Of a stretch of DNA of 64,000 nucleotides, positions 1 through 14,778 are shown one piece after another. Source of the stretch: Oscarella lobularis (Eukaryota; Porifera; Homoscleromorpha; Homosclerophorida; Oscarellidae). Position numbers and translations under genes: made by a program. The stretch lies in the NCBI RefSeq assembly GCF_947507565.1, contig NC_089178.1, positions 3,472,001 through 3,536,000 of the forward strand, read 5' to 3'. The notes under the pieces are model-generated. The model saw only the letters and a list, made by a program, of their open reading frames with translations. It was not told the DNA's origin and made no database searches. The first letter of the stretch is position 1. Each line of letters begins with the position of its first letter.

Positions 1-3000
1 TGATTGGCCACTTTTAAACCGGCGCACTTTTCTTCGACCGCCTCCAAGAAAAATAAATATTAGAGAAGATAAATTAATTATGAAGTAGTGTACCTTGAGC
101 TGGGCCTCGTTTCGACTCTTGATGTCGTCAATAACTTGTTGTTGTTGCTCAAAAGCCATCGCCTAAAGAAAGAAAAAAGTCCATTATATATGACCCAATT
201 CGTATATGTTCTCATTACCTTGTCCTTGAGCTGTATTTCCAGTTCTTCGGCCTTCGCTTTGTGCTTGAGTAGCTGCGCTGCGCGCTGTCGCGATAATTCC
301 TCGGCGCTCTTTCGTTCAGCGTGCAACGCCGCCAATTCGCTTTCCAAACGAGCCAATTTCATTTCCTGCCTAGAATGACTGCCTTCAATGTGAAGATGAT
401 CGTCAAATAAATCGGCAATATAAAGAAAATCCTGACTGAGAGCGTCGAGCTAAAACCGGAGACGGTAAAAAAGAATCCGTCAACGTTGATTCTTTTTCTT
501 TTACCTGCGCTTGTAACTGTTCGGCTGCTCTTACTTTAGGACGCATGTCGTCGACTTCTCGTCGCCAACGAAGCTTCTCCTCGTTCGTCGCATCGACTTC
601 CTATGAATTGTTGCAATGAAAATTCACAATGAATCGTTTTTTGAACCTTTTTCAATTCCTGTACGTCTCTACGAAGTCGTTTCGCTTCCTTAACGGCAGC
701 CGCTTGCGAATCTCTCATAATTTGATTCTCGTCCGCGAAGATTCGGAGCTGCTCTCGCAAAACGTCTTCCATCTTATGACCCATATCCAATTTGGCTCTT
801 TTTTAATAATTAAAGGGGAATAAAGAGGCTCTTATTGTGAATTTCTAACCTTTCTCTTTCTCCTTCCACTTTAATTTGAATCTGCAATTTTTCGTACTCT
901 TTGCTTTGCACTTCTAGTTGATTTCTCTAATAATTAGGAATCGGATTTCATCTCCCTTCGTCTCTTTCTCTTCCTACCAGAGCCCACAGCTCCTCTTCTG
1001 CCTTAGAGGCCTGATGAGATCGTCGTAATAAACTCCGATTCCGCTGATCGTGTTGCTCACGCAAATGCCTCTCGTACATCAATTGGGTGTGAAGCAGAAG
1101 AACTTGACTTTTCAAAATCGCAACCTCGTCAGCTTGAGGAGATTCTGCCCGCAGAAAACTCAGCGTGGGCACTAGTACACTAAACTACGCTCTACCTCCG
1201 AAGTGAGACCAGTCCGTTCCCTCCAAATACGTCATAGGAATGCTGAAGGATGAGTTCACCTGTACAGTCTATGCAAGAAACTGTTTTTACCTGCTACTTT
1301 CTTTTGCGTGCAAAACCCGCCCGAGCTCTAGATGACGATCAAGTAAATGGACAGGTGATAAGCCTTGATGAGCTGGAACTGTCGCTCTTGTCGCTCTTGT
1401 CGCTCTTGTCGCTGTAGTTTCTTTTTCCGACTCGCTGCTGAATTTCGTTTGTGTCTCTTCTCCGACGGCGGCGGCCACTTCGGCCGGAATCGGCAATGCT
1501 GACGGCAGCAAATGCGAAAACGTCCTTATTACGCGTCTGGGCGTCGAAACGTGAAGCGAAAGGAAAGACGAACTCTGATTGGAATTGGAAGACTCGTCGT
1601 CATCGCTACCTTCAACATTTGTCGTCAATTCCGACACTTGTTCGGTCGGTGCGACAACAATCGATGTCCTCATCGTGCCGCCGCCATTCGCCGCCGTTTC
1701 ATCATCGCTCTTTGTCGTAGGCAAATCCGTGTCGCTTTGCCACATGAATGCCGGACGTGCGACGGAACTGAAATCGCTGTAATGTTCGGAGGCGTCGAGC
1801 GAAACGGAACGTTGATGAGCGGCGACGTTGACCGTGTGACGACGTCGCCGACTGTCGCCGCCCAAACTGCTACTACTTTGAACGCCGTGGAAACGATTAT
1901 TTGGGAAACTGCTACTGAAATTCCCGCTCGTTTTGCCACTTTCGAGTTCTTTGTACCAATGCGACGTCGAACTCGACGACACTGTGCCGCCGCCGCCGCC
2001 GGACTCATAACTGCTATTAAATATCGTTTCCTGACTTTCATCGAGGATTTTCGTCGTCGTGGATTTTGTTTGGTTTTCTCTCAGCGACGCCGATCTGCTC
2101 TGTCGACCGCTGCTCGGAAGCGTCGTCGCTGACGACGACGACAAGCTGATCGACGACGCAGACGCAATCGTTCGCAAGGATGACGTCAAAAACAAAGCCG
2201 AATCGGCTTCAGATAAAGACGTAGGGGGACGAGACGAATCGGTGAGGTCGAGTTTTTCGGCGGGACTCAGGAGAGCGGCGGTGTTGTCGCCGCTGGTGGA
2301 ACGACGCCAGTATAAATTTCGAGTTAAGTGCAATGAGGTCTGTTCGGACGACTTTTGTTCTTCTTTGTCTCGGCTCTTATTTTCAGTTGGATCTTGAAAG
2401 ATGTTTGCGGTGCACGTTAGACTGGGATCGAGACAGAGTTTGGAGCATTCTTCTAGAATAGCGGGAGAATCGTATTTTCGCCATCTAGAATAAATTAATG
2501 AATATGAAAATAATTGGTTTCGTGATGTTACCTATAGACGTGCGTCTCCGCTTGCTTGTTTCCTAATACTAGAAAGGGATGGAGGCGTACTGATTCCAAG
2601 TAAGGCTAAAGGAGAAATTCATTCTGTGAATTTTTTCTCTACTCTCTCTTTGAGTTTATACCCTGATCGTTTCGCGAAAGTCAGTCGCTGATTCGTTCTC
2701 CACGTTGCACTGGGTTTGAAGATATTGAATAAAATGATTGGGATACATTGCGTAGAGACGATGAAAGTAGGCATAGACTCCAACGCGCAGATGAAGCACC
2801 AAAACCTCGGAAACATCCCCTAAAACATGCCCCACATGAAAAAAAGAGAGAAACCCCTAAGATACACGTGCCTAAGTAGGTGGAACAGAGCCAGGCGAGA
2901 AGTCTCATAAAGATATCGCATAATTCGCGTAAGTACGGTCCCACGGCGACGGGAATACTCGGTAGAAGAGCGGTCACAGCCAATAAGGCTCCCATTAAGA

Positions 3001-3581
3001 TAGATACATTGTATTCGCTCTATATAATAATTGGCTAGAGAAAATTCTTTGTCCCCGCCCCCGCCCCCTCTCTCACTTTTAAACATCGAAGGATGTTGAT
3101 GAAGAGAGGCGTTTCGACGATTTTATGTAGCCAAGATGGCGGCGGCTGAGTCGAAAAAATTATCGATGACGTCAGAATTTAAATTTAATTAAATTCACCT
3201 CGCGTCGTATCAAGTATCCGATTAGACATAAGGAGAGAAGTCGCGTTTTGACGTTCAAAAAGGCTTCGTTCAATTTATCGAATAATCGCTATGAAGGAGA
3301 TGAAAAAAAATCGTTTCTTTTGCGTACGAATTTACTCCGCTTTGATGCTCGGCAACGCCCGTTAAGAGCTTCGCGGCGTTGATCGAATTCGTTCTCATGT
3401 AATAGTCCCATAGGGTGTTGAAGAGAATTGGCTCGCGAATTGCGCCGAGGCCTTCTCTCGTCAAACTGCGAGCCTCTTCGGCGTGCGCAATGTTGCGACT
3501 GTCTATCGCGGCGACGAGATCGCTTGGCGAGACGCCGCAGACGGCGCTAGGCGGCTCGCGTTCGGCCGCAGGAGCAGCCAT
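1..3581 (-). CDS. TSC1: Hamartin (TSC1), C-terminus outside the window
   Basis: This is the scaffold subunit of the TSC1-TSC2 complex, which restrains Rheb and mTORC1 at lysosomes. Exon 1 (ATG at 3581) encodes the N-terminal motif LFNTLWDYYMRTNS, matching the hamartin core. The exons at about 2690-3000 give LLPSIPVAVG...LRELCDIFMRLLAW and YAYFHRLYAMYPNHFIQYL, which is diagnostic for TSC1. A long Ser/Thr-rich, poorly conserved middle exon (about 1290-2400) ends with PVHLLDRHLELGRVLHAKE, like the human segment before the coiled coil. Exons below 1170 form the C-terminal coiled coil (LLLHTQLMYERHLREQHDQR, then heptad-rich Glu/Lys/Arg segments). The last exons lie left of position 1. The start codon is only 31 bp downstream of the QTRT2 stop on the same strand. 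Recognition is secure; exact exon limits in the middle region are not. Confidence 0.9.
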
Positions 3582-3612
3582 TGTGTTGCGCAATGCGAAA
3601 GGAGCCCGGATG

Positions 3613-5192
3613 TTACGTATTGATTAAATTCAGTCGAAATCTCTGGTAGTCGTCGTTTTGTATGGCTCGACGAAGATTGTGGAAAAATTTCAGATATTGT
3701 CTCAAGTTGTGTCTAACGACCCAATTTCATATTAATTAATTAATTAATTGAATACTTACCTCATAAGTATGACACTTCCCAACATCTCTTTGACAGTGAG
3801 CAAGTGATGAATGTATGCTAGACTGTAGCCTTCAAACAGCAAAGTCATATTGTCACTGTATCTAAATATAACAGAGTAGCAGTGACGATTGAGAAAACGT
3901 CTGTTGTTTTTTACTGTCTATCTGTCAAGTCCAAAAGTTTTTTCTCTCGACTTTCAGAATTCTGTTCGTTTTGCGGATATAAATTGAGTGCAATTCCTTT
4001 CTCCGTCAATTGGTATGCATATCTGAAGGTCATTGTTATGAAAAGTGTGATTTTTAGGGCTTCATTTTACGAGCTATCAAAAATGTCGACTCCACGTTCG
4101 ACACAGTCTAGAATACATTCTAAAACAAACGTCCTCTTATTCGATTAATAAATCCAGTGGTTTAGTATAACGAACCAATGGAAATTGGCCCTGGAAGAAT
4201 TCTCGGCTTTTCCGCGGGCAAACAAGCGACAGTTTGACCGAGAATATCCAATTGACCTTCAAAACTATTATCAAAATTAAATCCCTCGAGAATAAAACCT
4301 AAAACGACAAATTTCCCATGAAATCTATATAAGAAGAAAAAAACGACAAAACCTCCAACAGGTCTTTTAGCCGTCTCACTAGCCGATCTAAGTCTCTCAG
4401 AAAGAGTTCCAGCTCCTTCTACGCTACCAAAGACCGTACACGTCTCTAAGGGCTACATGTGGTTCCGCGTCAAGGATTCTTTTTTTCATTAAAAGGAATT
4501 TATTTTTTTTGTTTACTTTTCGCTTCTGCTGCTCGATCAGAGTCTCGTCTAAGTATCTCAGGGTTCTATTGACAGACTTTTGCACGCGTTTTAATGATAT
4601 TGATGAATCGTGAACTGTGTCGCATAATGCTTGGAACCAGTCGGGTCGAAATGCCTCAATAACGTCGAGATGACCCAAAATCGTCAACTAAATAATTAGA
4701 ATTTTTTTCACGATCTCACACCATTTTTTTTCACTTTCTGACGTCCACTGACTGTCCAAATAGAGACGGTTTTTTCTTCGTTGTAGCCGATTTTCTGAGG
4801 TTGAATTGGATCTTGGACGAAGCAGAAGCTGGTGAAGTCCTAGAGAAGAGGCTCCCTATGTACGATGTATTCATCGAATATCCCGTACGTACGTTGAGGG
4901 AAGAGAAAGCGTTGATTCCTTTCCCGTACGCTTTCACGACGTCCAATCCAGGATGCTCGTACCTTGAAGAAGAATTTTGCAAACGATCGTCAAATAGAGA
5001 GCCTTTCTACGTCGACGATAGGCTCATTTGGACGAAAGGCGATACGTGTTCGTCTTCCTTCCACAGATCGTGAACCAAATGCGGTACGGCGCCGCATCGC
5101 GTGTAGATCAAGCATCCAGGAGTCGATAATCGAGTCCCGCCGTGCACGACGACGTGACCGACGCGCAAACCGGCGGAAAAAGCGCATTGCAT
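3613..5192 (-). CDS. QTRT2: Queuine tRNA-ribosyltransferase accessory subunit 2
   Basis: The non-catalytic partner of QTRT1 in the enzyme that exchanges guanine 34 for queuine in tRNAs with GUN anticodons, reported at the mitochondrial surface. The first exon carries GCLIYTRCGAVPHLVHDLW after the ATG at 5192. Next come MYDVF..-type antisense-free exons up to 4730, then FRPDWFQALCDTVHDSSISL followed by KRVQKSVNRTLRYLDETL, which match the QTRT2 family. FRYAYQLTEKGIALNLYP lies at about 3960-4030 and LAYIHHLLTVKEMLGSVIL at about 3770-3840. The protein ends after FFHNLRRAIQND-type residues with a TAA at 3613-3615. The segment just before LAYIHHLL lacks the cysteine cluster found in vertebrate homologues (see findings). 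Exons between 4000 and 4420 were assigned by frame and are approximate. Confidence 0.88.
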
Positions 5193-5273
5193 TTTTCGAG
5201 TTAGCGCGCGCTAGCCAACGTCACGCGACAGCGAATCACCTATTACGACTATAAGAAGAATCGTTGTCGAGTT

Positions 5274-6581
5274 CTAACCCTCGGTCCCCCCAACACCAGA
5301 GGCCTCCTCCTTTCCGTCCGGTTCGAGAAGACCCTCATCCTCATCTCCCTTTCCACACGTGTATTAATTAATTAAAATTATTTAATTATTTAAATCATAC
5401 CTCTTCTTCGTACTCTTCTTCGCCCAAGACTTGCTCCTCTTCTTCCTCCTCTTCCTCGTCTTCTTCCTCGTCTAATACATCTTCGACTTCATAGACTTGA
5501 CCGCCCGCCTCGGCGACGGGATCTCGTCCTCTTTGACCCCCATCCGTTCCCTCCTCCTCTTCCGCCTCCTCTTCCTCTTCTTCCTCCTCCTCCTCTAGGT
5601 CATCGTCCTCGTCGTCGCCAATGACAACCACTTCACGCACGTCATCGTCGTCTCCACTTTCCGTCGCATATTCATCTACATCCTCTTCCGGAAATTCAAT
5701 TTGACCCTTTAAATAAATAAATAAATAAATAAATATGTATATAGAATAGGAGTCTTTGTTTGTTTTTTTACTGACCAGATAAAAGTGAAGTGGACTCGCC
5801 CACAAATCGTCTTTAATCGCTTCCGCTATTTGATCCGCCCCCTCATCCTGGACATCCGTGAACCAATGAAAGAAACTCTTTCGCGCGTCTCTCGGCCGTT
5901 TTCGTCCCTTTCCCGGTGCCACGATTTCGGTTAAATTCTAAAGTGGGAAATCGACTAGGTTTGATTCGTTGCTATGGCGACTTACTTTTCCGGGTTTCCA
6001 TCGAATGGGCGTGCTCACTGTAATGGGCTCGCCTTCTTCGTCTAATTTGAACTCTTTTGACAGCGTTTCATTTTCAAAAAAAGGATTAGAAGCAAATTCC
6101 TAAAAAATAAATAGAAAATCTTTTCTTTGACTCCTCCTCCTCCTCCTCCTCCTCACAAAACTAATTTTGTATCCCGATTTGATTTCTTCAAATTCGTGCA
6201 CGTGTACATTTTTCAACCATCGAAACGCTTGTTCGTCTTGATTGCTTATATGATCGGCCAGCACCGAATGATTAAGCATCTAAAAATACTATATTAATTA
6301 ATTGACGTAAGAATAGGCTTTTTTACCGCCGTAAACCAAAATTCGGGTATTTTCGAAATCGCTTCAGATCGTCGAGCAAAGCGAGGCTTCCGTAGGTTGT
6401 TGTACTTGTGTTCGACGCGCAGTATCTCTTCGGACGCTTGATCGTTGAGCTCGTCCAGTTCGTTTTGTATCGACTCGATCAATTCGAGTTGCTCCTCGTG
6501 CCCGTCCTCTTCCGCCTCGTCGCGTTTGACTAGCTTGGGCGGGTGCAGCGGCGTCGCTTTCGACGAGTCGGACGACGACAT
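5274..6581 (-). CDS. SET: SET nuclear oncoprotein / NAP-family histone chaperone
   Basis: A nucleosome assembly protein family chaperone, also known as I2PP2A/TAF-I, which binds core histones and inhibits PP2A. The ATG at 6581 opens an N-terminal helix rich in Glu/Gln ([20 protein letters not shown]), the dimerisation coiled coil, followed by [20 protein letters not shown] and an earmuff domain with [27 protein letters not shown] and [20 protein letters not shown]. The C-terminus is a long Asp/Glu-rich tail (5400-5700), as expected. A frame-preserving final exon (about 5274-5328) seems to follow a GTATGA donor at 5400, adding a short tail ending with TAG at 5274-5276; without that splice the protein would stop at 5395. 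The gene is divergent from GTF3C5, with 61 bp between the two start codons. Confidence 0.93.
5707..5736. repeat. (AAAT)n microsatellite in a SET intron
   Basis: About seven copies of aaat/taaa. A similar run at 59556-59586 lies in an RTK-9 intron. Neutral slippage repeat. Confidence 0.85.
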
Positions 6582-6642
6582 CTTAGAACTGCCGGGGGAG
6601 TGCGCGCGCTAACCTTCAATTCGCCGCGCAAGGATCTCTTAT
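6582..6642. promoter_or_regulatory. Very short SET/GTF3C5 divergent promoter region
   Basis: Only 61 bp separate the ATG of SET (minus) from the ATG of GTF3C5 (plus). The stretch is GC-rich and has no TATA-like box that I can see. Both 5' UTRs and the core promoters must lie here or overlap coding sequence. Promoter function is inferred from gene arrangement only. Confidence 0.5.
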
Positions 6643-8480
6643 ATGGAAGTCGACTTGAAAAAGGCGCGGCGGAGGTTTTTACGGGTCGAATACCCGGGTG
6701 CGGACTCTTAGATGTTGCTCGCTACTGCACGTCATTATTGGCCCATTTCAGGCTACGCGAATGACGTCAGCAAGGTTTTGGAAACTCTAGGAGGAACAAA
6801 AACCATTGCCGAAGTATTGATCCTATATCGAATAGACACGTTTACAGTCGAAATTTTTCTCCAGACGCTTCGCGACCCTCACAAGAGACCGGAATTGAGA
6901 TTTCGTCCCGGAGACACTGACTGCCAAGTTGCATTCGGTTCTCGACGTCAAACAGCCGACTTGCTTCTCAGAGTTCGCAAAAAGAAGCGAACGGGTCCCG
7001 GATCAGACGACGATAATCTCAAAATTGAACTGGTTGGAATTGTGGACACGGTTTTCACATTTGAAGGTTTTTTCGTTATTTTTTCTGGCGGGCGACTTCC
7101 GTGATGTTTGATCTATTTTTAGCTCCGGCCGATTTTCAATTTATTCCTCCGGGACTCGACGTCGATTCTAAAACGGGAAAGTCTCGGCACAATTTGTCGA
7201 GAACCGGTATTATAGTGAAAATTCATTCTAAATAATTCACTTTTCGAATTTCTCTCTCCTTGAGAACTTATGGGCATCGAGTTTCTCGAAAAGAAAGAAG
7301 AGATTTACATGCCGCCAGCTATGTTTTCCTATACAGATAAACCGCACAAATATGGATTTGATTCCGGCATTTCTTTCCCAGTCAGAAATTCAGTGACGTC
7401 ATTCTCTTTTAATTCATTTTTTAGGATAAATCCGCGGGAAAGAGACTCCGGCCCAAACGGCCAAGCTATGCTATTTTGATTGACTTCAATGGCAATATCC
7501 TTCTCTATATAATAATTATGATTTTATTTTTTTTGAGAAACTTGACCTCAGTATTCAAAAACCCCGTCTGAGTGCAGAGAAATGCCCGGCTCAGCTATAC
7601 CAGAAGACCTTAGAATATGCAAGAAGGTAAATGAAAAAATAAATAAAGAGGCTATGTATACCCAATTGGATACTAGTTGTTTGAAGAAAGACCGATTTGG
7701 AGTAGGGGTGCCGTTAGTCACGTATTGAACTTATCTGATGCTCGAACCAAAGAGTGAGAAATCTCTCTTCTCCCCTCCTTTTCCCTATGGACTTTTCGTA
7801 CATTAGCGTATTATGTCGAACTGCCTATTATTTCTCGTCTGGACCATGGAAGCGATTGTGGGTTCGACTGGGCTACGATCCAAGAAAAAATCCAGAAAGT
7901 CGAAAGTAAGGGGGACTGCATTCATTTTAAAAAAAGCTACATTTTTTGGGGGGGAGGACAGGTATCAGGGAATTGACTATCGAGTTAAAACTCCTTATCA
8001 ACGAGACGCAATCCCATCCGCTACAGGCAGTCTGACACTTACAAGACTTCCACCGTCAGCTGGATTGCACTTTACTTTAAAAATTAAATTCATCTCTTCT
8101 TTTTTTAGTGGGAAACGTGCCGTTCCCGACTATATTTTTGATCCGACGCGTCTTCTTCAACAGAGACAGTTTCGCTATCAAATCTGCGACATTCGTCTCG
8201 AAGAAGTTGAAGGATTGCTAAAGGAATCGGAAATTTCATCTGAATGCACTGTACACTTACACCAAATGTATATTTTCGTTCTATTCTTTCTTTTTCTTAG
8301 GAGAAAGACGGCTGGTTTGGGAGTGGAGGAGTCCTTGAGAAAATTAGACAGGCGATGCGTTGTTCTGTCGATCGCATGATTGAAATTATTGGTAGTGCGT
8401 CGCACGACAAGCCGATCGCTGAAGAAGATAAATCGATATTGTCGGCGGACAATTCGTTCTCGGACGAATCCGATGAATGA
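6643..8480 (+). CDS. GTF3C5: General transcription factor 3C subunit 5 (TFIIIC63)
   Basis: A subunit of TFIIIC, which binds the A box of tRNA genes and recruits TFIIIB for RNA polymerase III. The short first exon from ATG 6643 ends in FLRVEYPG. After a 50-60 bp intron comes YANDVSKVLETLGGTKTIAE, and after a second intron TLRDPHKRPELRFRPGD: this is the family's N-terminal YPG...LGG...LRP signature that pairs with the other tau-A subunits. Downstream are IELVGIVDTVFTFE, the GYDPRKNPESRKYQGIDYR segment typical of the DNA-binding half, and DPTRLLQQRQFRYQICDI. The C-terminus is a short acidic tail ending SDESDE at the TGA at 8478-8480. I chose ATG 6643 because it places VEYPG in frame with the next exon. 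The coding region is split by at least six short introns. Confidence 0.9.
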
Positions 8481-8701
8481 AATAGAAAGCTCTTTTACCT
8501 GTGTGACGTATCCTTTGTGATGTCATCAAGACGGGACTCTGACGCGGCGTCTCACGCAATCGTTCTCGCGAGCGCTTCAACAGAGTCGTCTCGTCGTCGC
8601 AACTTTTTTCTAGTCTCGTGGATCTTTCTAGCAAGGTGCGACTTTGATTAGGACGACCGGGGGCCCCTTTGGGGGAGCACACGTGATTCGAATTTAGAAC
8701 C

Positions 8702-9188
8702 ATGTCTGCGGGTGATCCAGCCAAAGGAGCGAAGATCTTTAAACAGAAATGCGCGCAATGTCATACGACGGAAGCGGTAAGACGAGCGAACGGGTCCCAT
8801 CGCACTGAAATCGAGACGCCGTCTCACCATAGGGAGGCAAACACAAGACGGGACCCAATCTAAACGGGTTATTCGGTCGAAAGACAGGCCAAGCGAAAGG
8901 ATTTACCTACACTCAAGCGAACATAACTAAAGGCGAGAGATATAGGGAATCCCCGTATACGAAAAAGATGACGTAGAAAATTTTCTAGGCATAACCTGGG
9001 GCGAAGATACGCTATTTCAATACCTGGAAAACCCGAAGAAATATATACCGGGCACGAAGATGGTCTTCGCCGGAATCAAGAAGAAAAACGAGCGATTGGG
9101 TGTGATTATCCGGGACTTTTCTAAAATGTGTGACGTCACTATTTCTTTAGATCTCATCTCTTTCCTGAAGGAGGCGACGGCAAAGTGA
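8702..9188 (+). CDS. CYCS: Cytochrome c, somatic type
   Basis: The small haem protein that carries electrons from complex III to complex IV in the mitochondrial intermembrane space and activates the apoptosome in animals. Exon 1 (8702-8776) contains the haem-attachment motif CAQCH and the adjacent histidine ligand. Exon 2 (8833-8932) gives [18 protein letters not shown]. Exon 3 (from 8989) contains [19 protein letters not shown] followed by [12 protein letters not shown] with the axial methionine. A last exon ends with LKEATAK and TGA at 9186-9188. The mature length of about 107 residues fits animal cytochrome c. The second intron (8933-8988, 56 bp) appears to start with GC instead of GT. Confidence 0.96.
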
Positions 9189-9333
9189 TCGGGGGGGCCG
9201 GGCGAAGCCACTAAAACGACTGCGTTATTTTTATTTCCAGTCCCCTTCCCGTATGTCACGTGTCTAGTATTCATTTCGTAAATAATATTTGCGTGTGTGC
9301 GTGTCTTATCTCGAATTTTGGCACTTGTAAGGC

Positions 9334-12460
<3,127 letters not shown>

Positions 12461-12609
12461 TTCTTCGCTTCTTTCAGCGGTAAACCATCGCGATTGCGGT
12501 TGGTTGGCTTTTCGTATACGGGACGTTTATCGATCATGTCCGATCTCATTGCGACGTTAGACGGTTCGAATAGCAGTCCGATGCACGTATAGACGACTTC
12601 GGCATGCAG

Positions 12610-14388
12610 TATTGGTGCTAGGTCACCTGGATCGAGTGTGGAAAGTCGCATGGAATCCGAGCGGGACTTTGCTCGCTTCATGTGGCGGAGACAAAGCAAT
12701 ATCCTTTTCCTTTTCCTCGACGTTTAGAAAAAAAAACGAAGAATCTTTTTTTGGCATTTCTACCTTGAAAACGTTCGTATTTGGGGCCAAGAAGGAGATC
12801 GTTGGGTAGTGAAAAGTCTCCTAGAAGGCCAGCACATGAGAACCGTTCGATCAAGTGAACTTATATAGGAAAAACTAAGATCGGGTATACTACAGTAGAA
12901 CCCTAGTCGCCTGGTCTCCGTGCGGGACAAAATTAGCGTCAGCCAGCTTCGATGCAACGACTTGCATATGGAAAAAAGGCCGAGAAGGCGAGACTCTGTT
13001 AGAGACAGAAAAGACTTCATATCAGCTCCTAAGTTCAGATTTCGAGCTGGCTACAGTTCTCGAGGGGCACGAAAACGAAGTGAAAGCCGTTGCGTGGGCA
13101 TCTTCGGGCTCTCTCCTTGCAACGTGCAGTCGAGACAAGACAGTTTGGATATGGGAAGGTAAATCAAAGAGGAATTAAAAAAACGACTCCTATGCAAACT
13201 TACATGTAGTTTCTGATGACGATGATGAGTATAATTGCGAGGCTGTTCTAACAGATCACAGCCAAGACGTCAAATCCGTCCAATGGCATCCTCAACTTGA
13301 GGTAGGGATTCTTTCTTTTCTTTTTAGTCCCATTCGCTCTTTGCGCTTTTCTTTCGCTTCGTTTTCGGTTCGAGATCGCCTTCGTACGTTGCGTTCATGT
13401 AGAGCAGATATCCGATGCATCCTAGCATTGTTACGGCGCCGACTGCCATTATTCGTTTATTCTGCGCGATAGACGCGATGGAGAGGGGAGAATTGCGCGC
13501 GTACGGTTTGCCGTCGTACTGGTTTGGCGAAAAGTTCGAAATTGGTGACGCGAAAGAAGAGCGTTGTTCTCCCAGCTAGACCTTTCGGTTTCTTGTCTGC
13601 CATTTTATACGGGGTCTAATTGGATGATGTCTCTTTTCAGATACTGGCTTCTTGTAGCTACGACGATACAATAAAGTTGTACAAGGAAGATGATGGCGAC
13701 TGGTGCGTACCGTTGATTTTGGAAAAATGTACGAATTTTGCTTTTTTTCCCAAAGGTACTGTTCCGACAATCTGACTGGACACCAATCCACAGTCTGGTC
13801 TATTCAATTTGACAGCACGGGAAATCGCCTTGGTATCTTCGATTTTCCTAGTTATTTCTCACTTGTTAGCGCATTCTTCTCAGCATCTTGTAGCGACGAT
13901 AAAACGGTCAAAATCTGGCAAACGAAAGAAGGCAAGTTTCCCTAGCATACCCCAAATTTTTTTCGACAGAACTCACTGTAACAGAAGAAAAATCGAAACC
14001 AAAGTGGAAAGAAGTCTGCAACCTGACCGGACATCACGAAAGAACAATCTTTGATATTGACTGGTATAACGGAAACTAAAACATAGGGCTAAGCAATGAG
14101 AAAAAAAGTGTCTAGGTGCCACTTGACGGGGTTAATAGCAACAGCTGCAGCTGACAACAAAATCAGAATATTCAGGGAAGACCCAACATCATCATCATCA
14201 TCATTCAACGTAGAATCGGTCATAGTTAAGGTAAAGGGGCCACCTTCTAGCTTAGTACTGATACTTAGTTAGTTACATATTAGGCGCATAAACGGGACGT
14301 CAATTCGGTGGCGTGGAATCCCAAAGTCGCGGGTCTCCTTGCTTCAGCTTCGGATGACTCTACCGTCAAATTATGGCAAATTCGCTAA
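12610..14388 (+). CDS. CIAO1: Probable cytosolic iron-sulfur assembly WD40 protein CIAO1
   Basis: A seven-bladed WD40 propeller of the cytosolic Fe-S targeting complex, which hands clusters to nuclear and cytosolic apoproteins. Blade motifs run through the exons: [20 protein letters not shown] (about 12640), [20 protein letters not shown] (about 13060), WHPQLE (13280-13300), [19 protein letters not shown] (from 13641), [29 protein letters not shown], and finally [14 protein letters not shown] with TAA at 14386-14388. The order and spacing match CIAO1. The N-terminus is unresolved: the first open segment has no in-frame ATG after a TAG at 12558, so a small upstream exon or a non-ATG start is needed. 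SMIM8 lies antisense in the intron at about 13301-13640. Confidence 0.85.
13324..13603 (-). CDS. SMIM8: Small integral membrane protein 8, nested in a CIAO1 intron
   Basis: A 73-residue single-pass protein of unknown function with homologues across animals. Exon 1 (13520-13603) begins [19 protein letters not shown] and ends FELFAKP. A 58-bp GT-AG intron (13462-13519) follows. Exon 2 (13324-13461) starts [19 protein letters not shown], the membrane span, and ends KSEWD with TAA at 13324-13326. The pattern RTTLF, NxELFxKPNK, a glycine-rich span and the C-terminal K(S/T)xWD agree with vertebrate SMIM8. The two exons join in frame and give exactly 28 plus 45 codons. The whole gene sits inside one CIAO1 intron on the opposite strand. 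I am confident of the coding call; the name rests on remembered family features. Confidence 0.82.
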
Positions 14389-14778
14389 GTGATATACACT
14401 TTGTGGTGGCACGAACTGACAGAACAATGTTATGAATAAACAAGAGAAAATAATTAACAAAGAAAATACGCGAATCTAGTCTCCTTTCCCCACACCAAGC
14501 AAGCCATCAGTTATTTGTCTAACTAGGGGGGAAAGAGTGAATAGCAAAACAGCTATCTAAATCTGAATAATCTCTTGCACGTGTGAAGAAGAGGGAGAAA
14601 GAGAGAGAGACAAAAGAAAGAAGAAGACATGCAGCTTAATTTAGGTATACATTATTGGAAGAGGAATGCAAAAACATGGCTGGCTCTCTAGATTAGAACC
14701 AGAGCACGTGATACACCCCCGGGGTAAAATCACAGGGAGACGCGCACCTACCACTGTCCGTCGTCCCTTGTCCGTTTC
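14389..14778. other. Gap between convergent CIAO1 and BET gene ends
   Basis: About 390 bp between two converging 3' ends. An AATAAA at about 14433 on the plus strand may serve as CIAO1 polyadenylation signal. A purine-rich GAGAGA stretch lies near 14590-14630. I see no coding sequence. Confidence 0.5.

Noticed and set aside
1451-2132. Long plus-strand ORFs across the middle of TSC1
   Set aside because: They are Arg-rich mirror readings of the Ser-rich TSC1 exon and resemble no family.
5395-5922. Asp/Glu-rich ORF as an independent acidic protein
   Set aside because: It is the SET C-terminal exon pair read through an intron (about 5707-5775).
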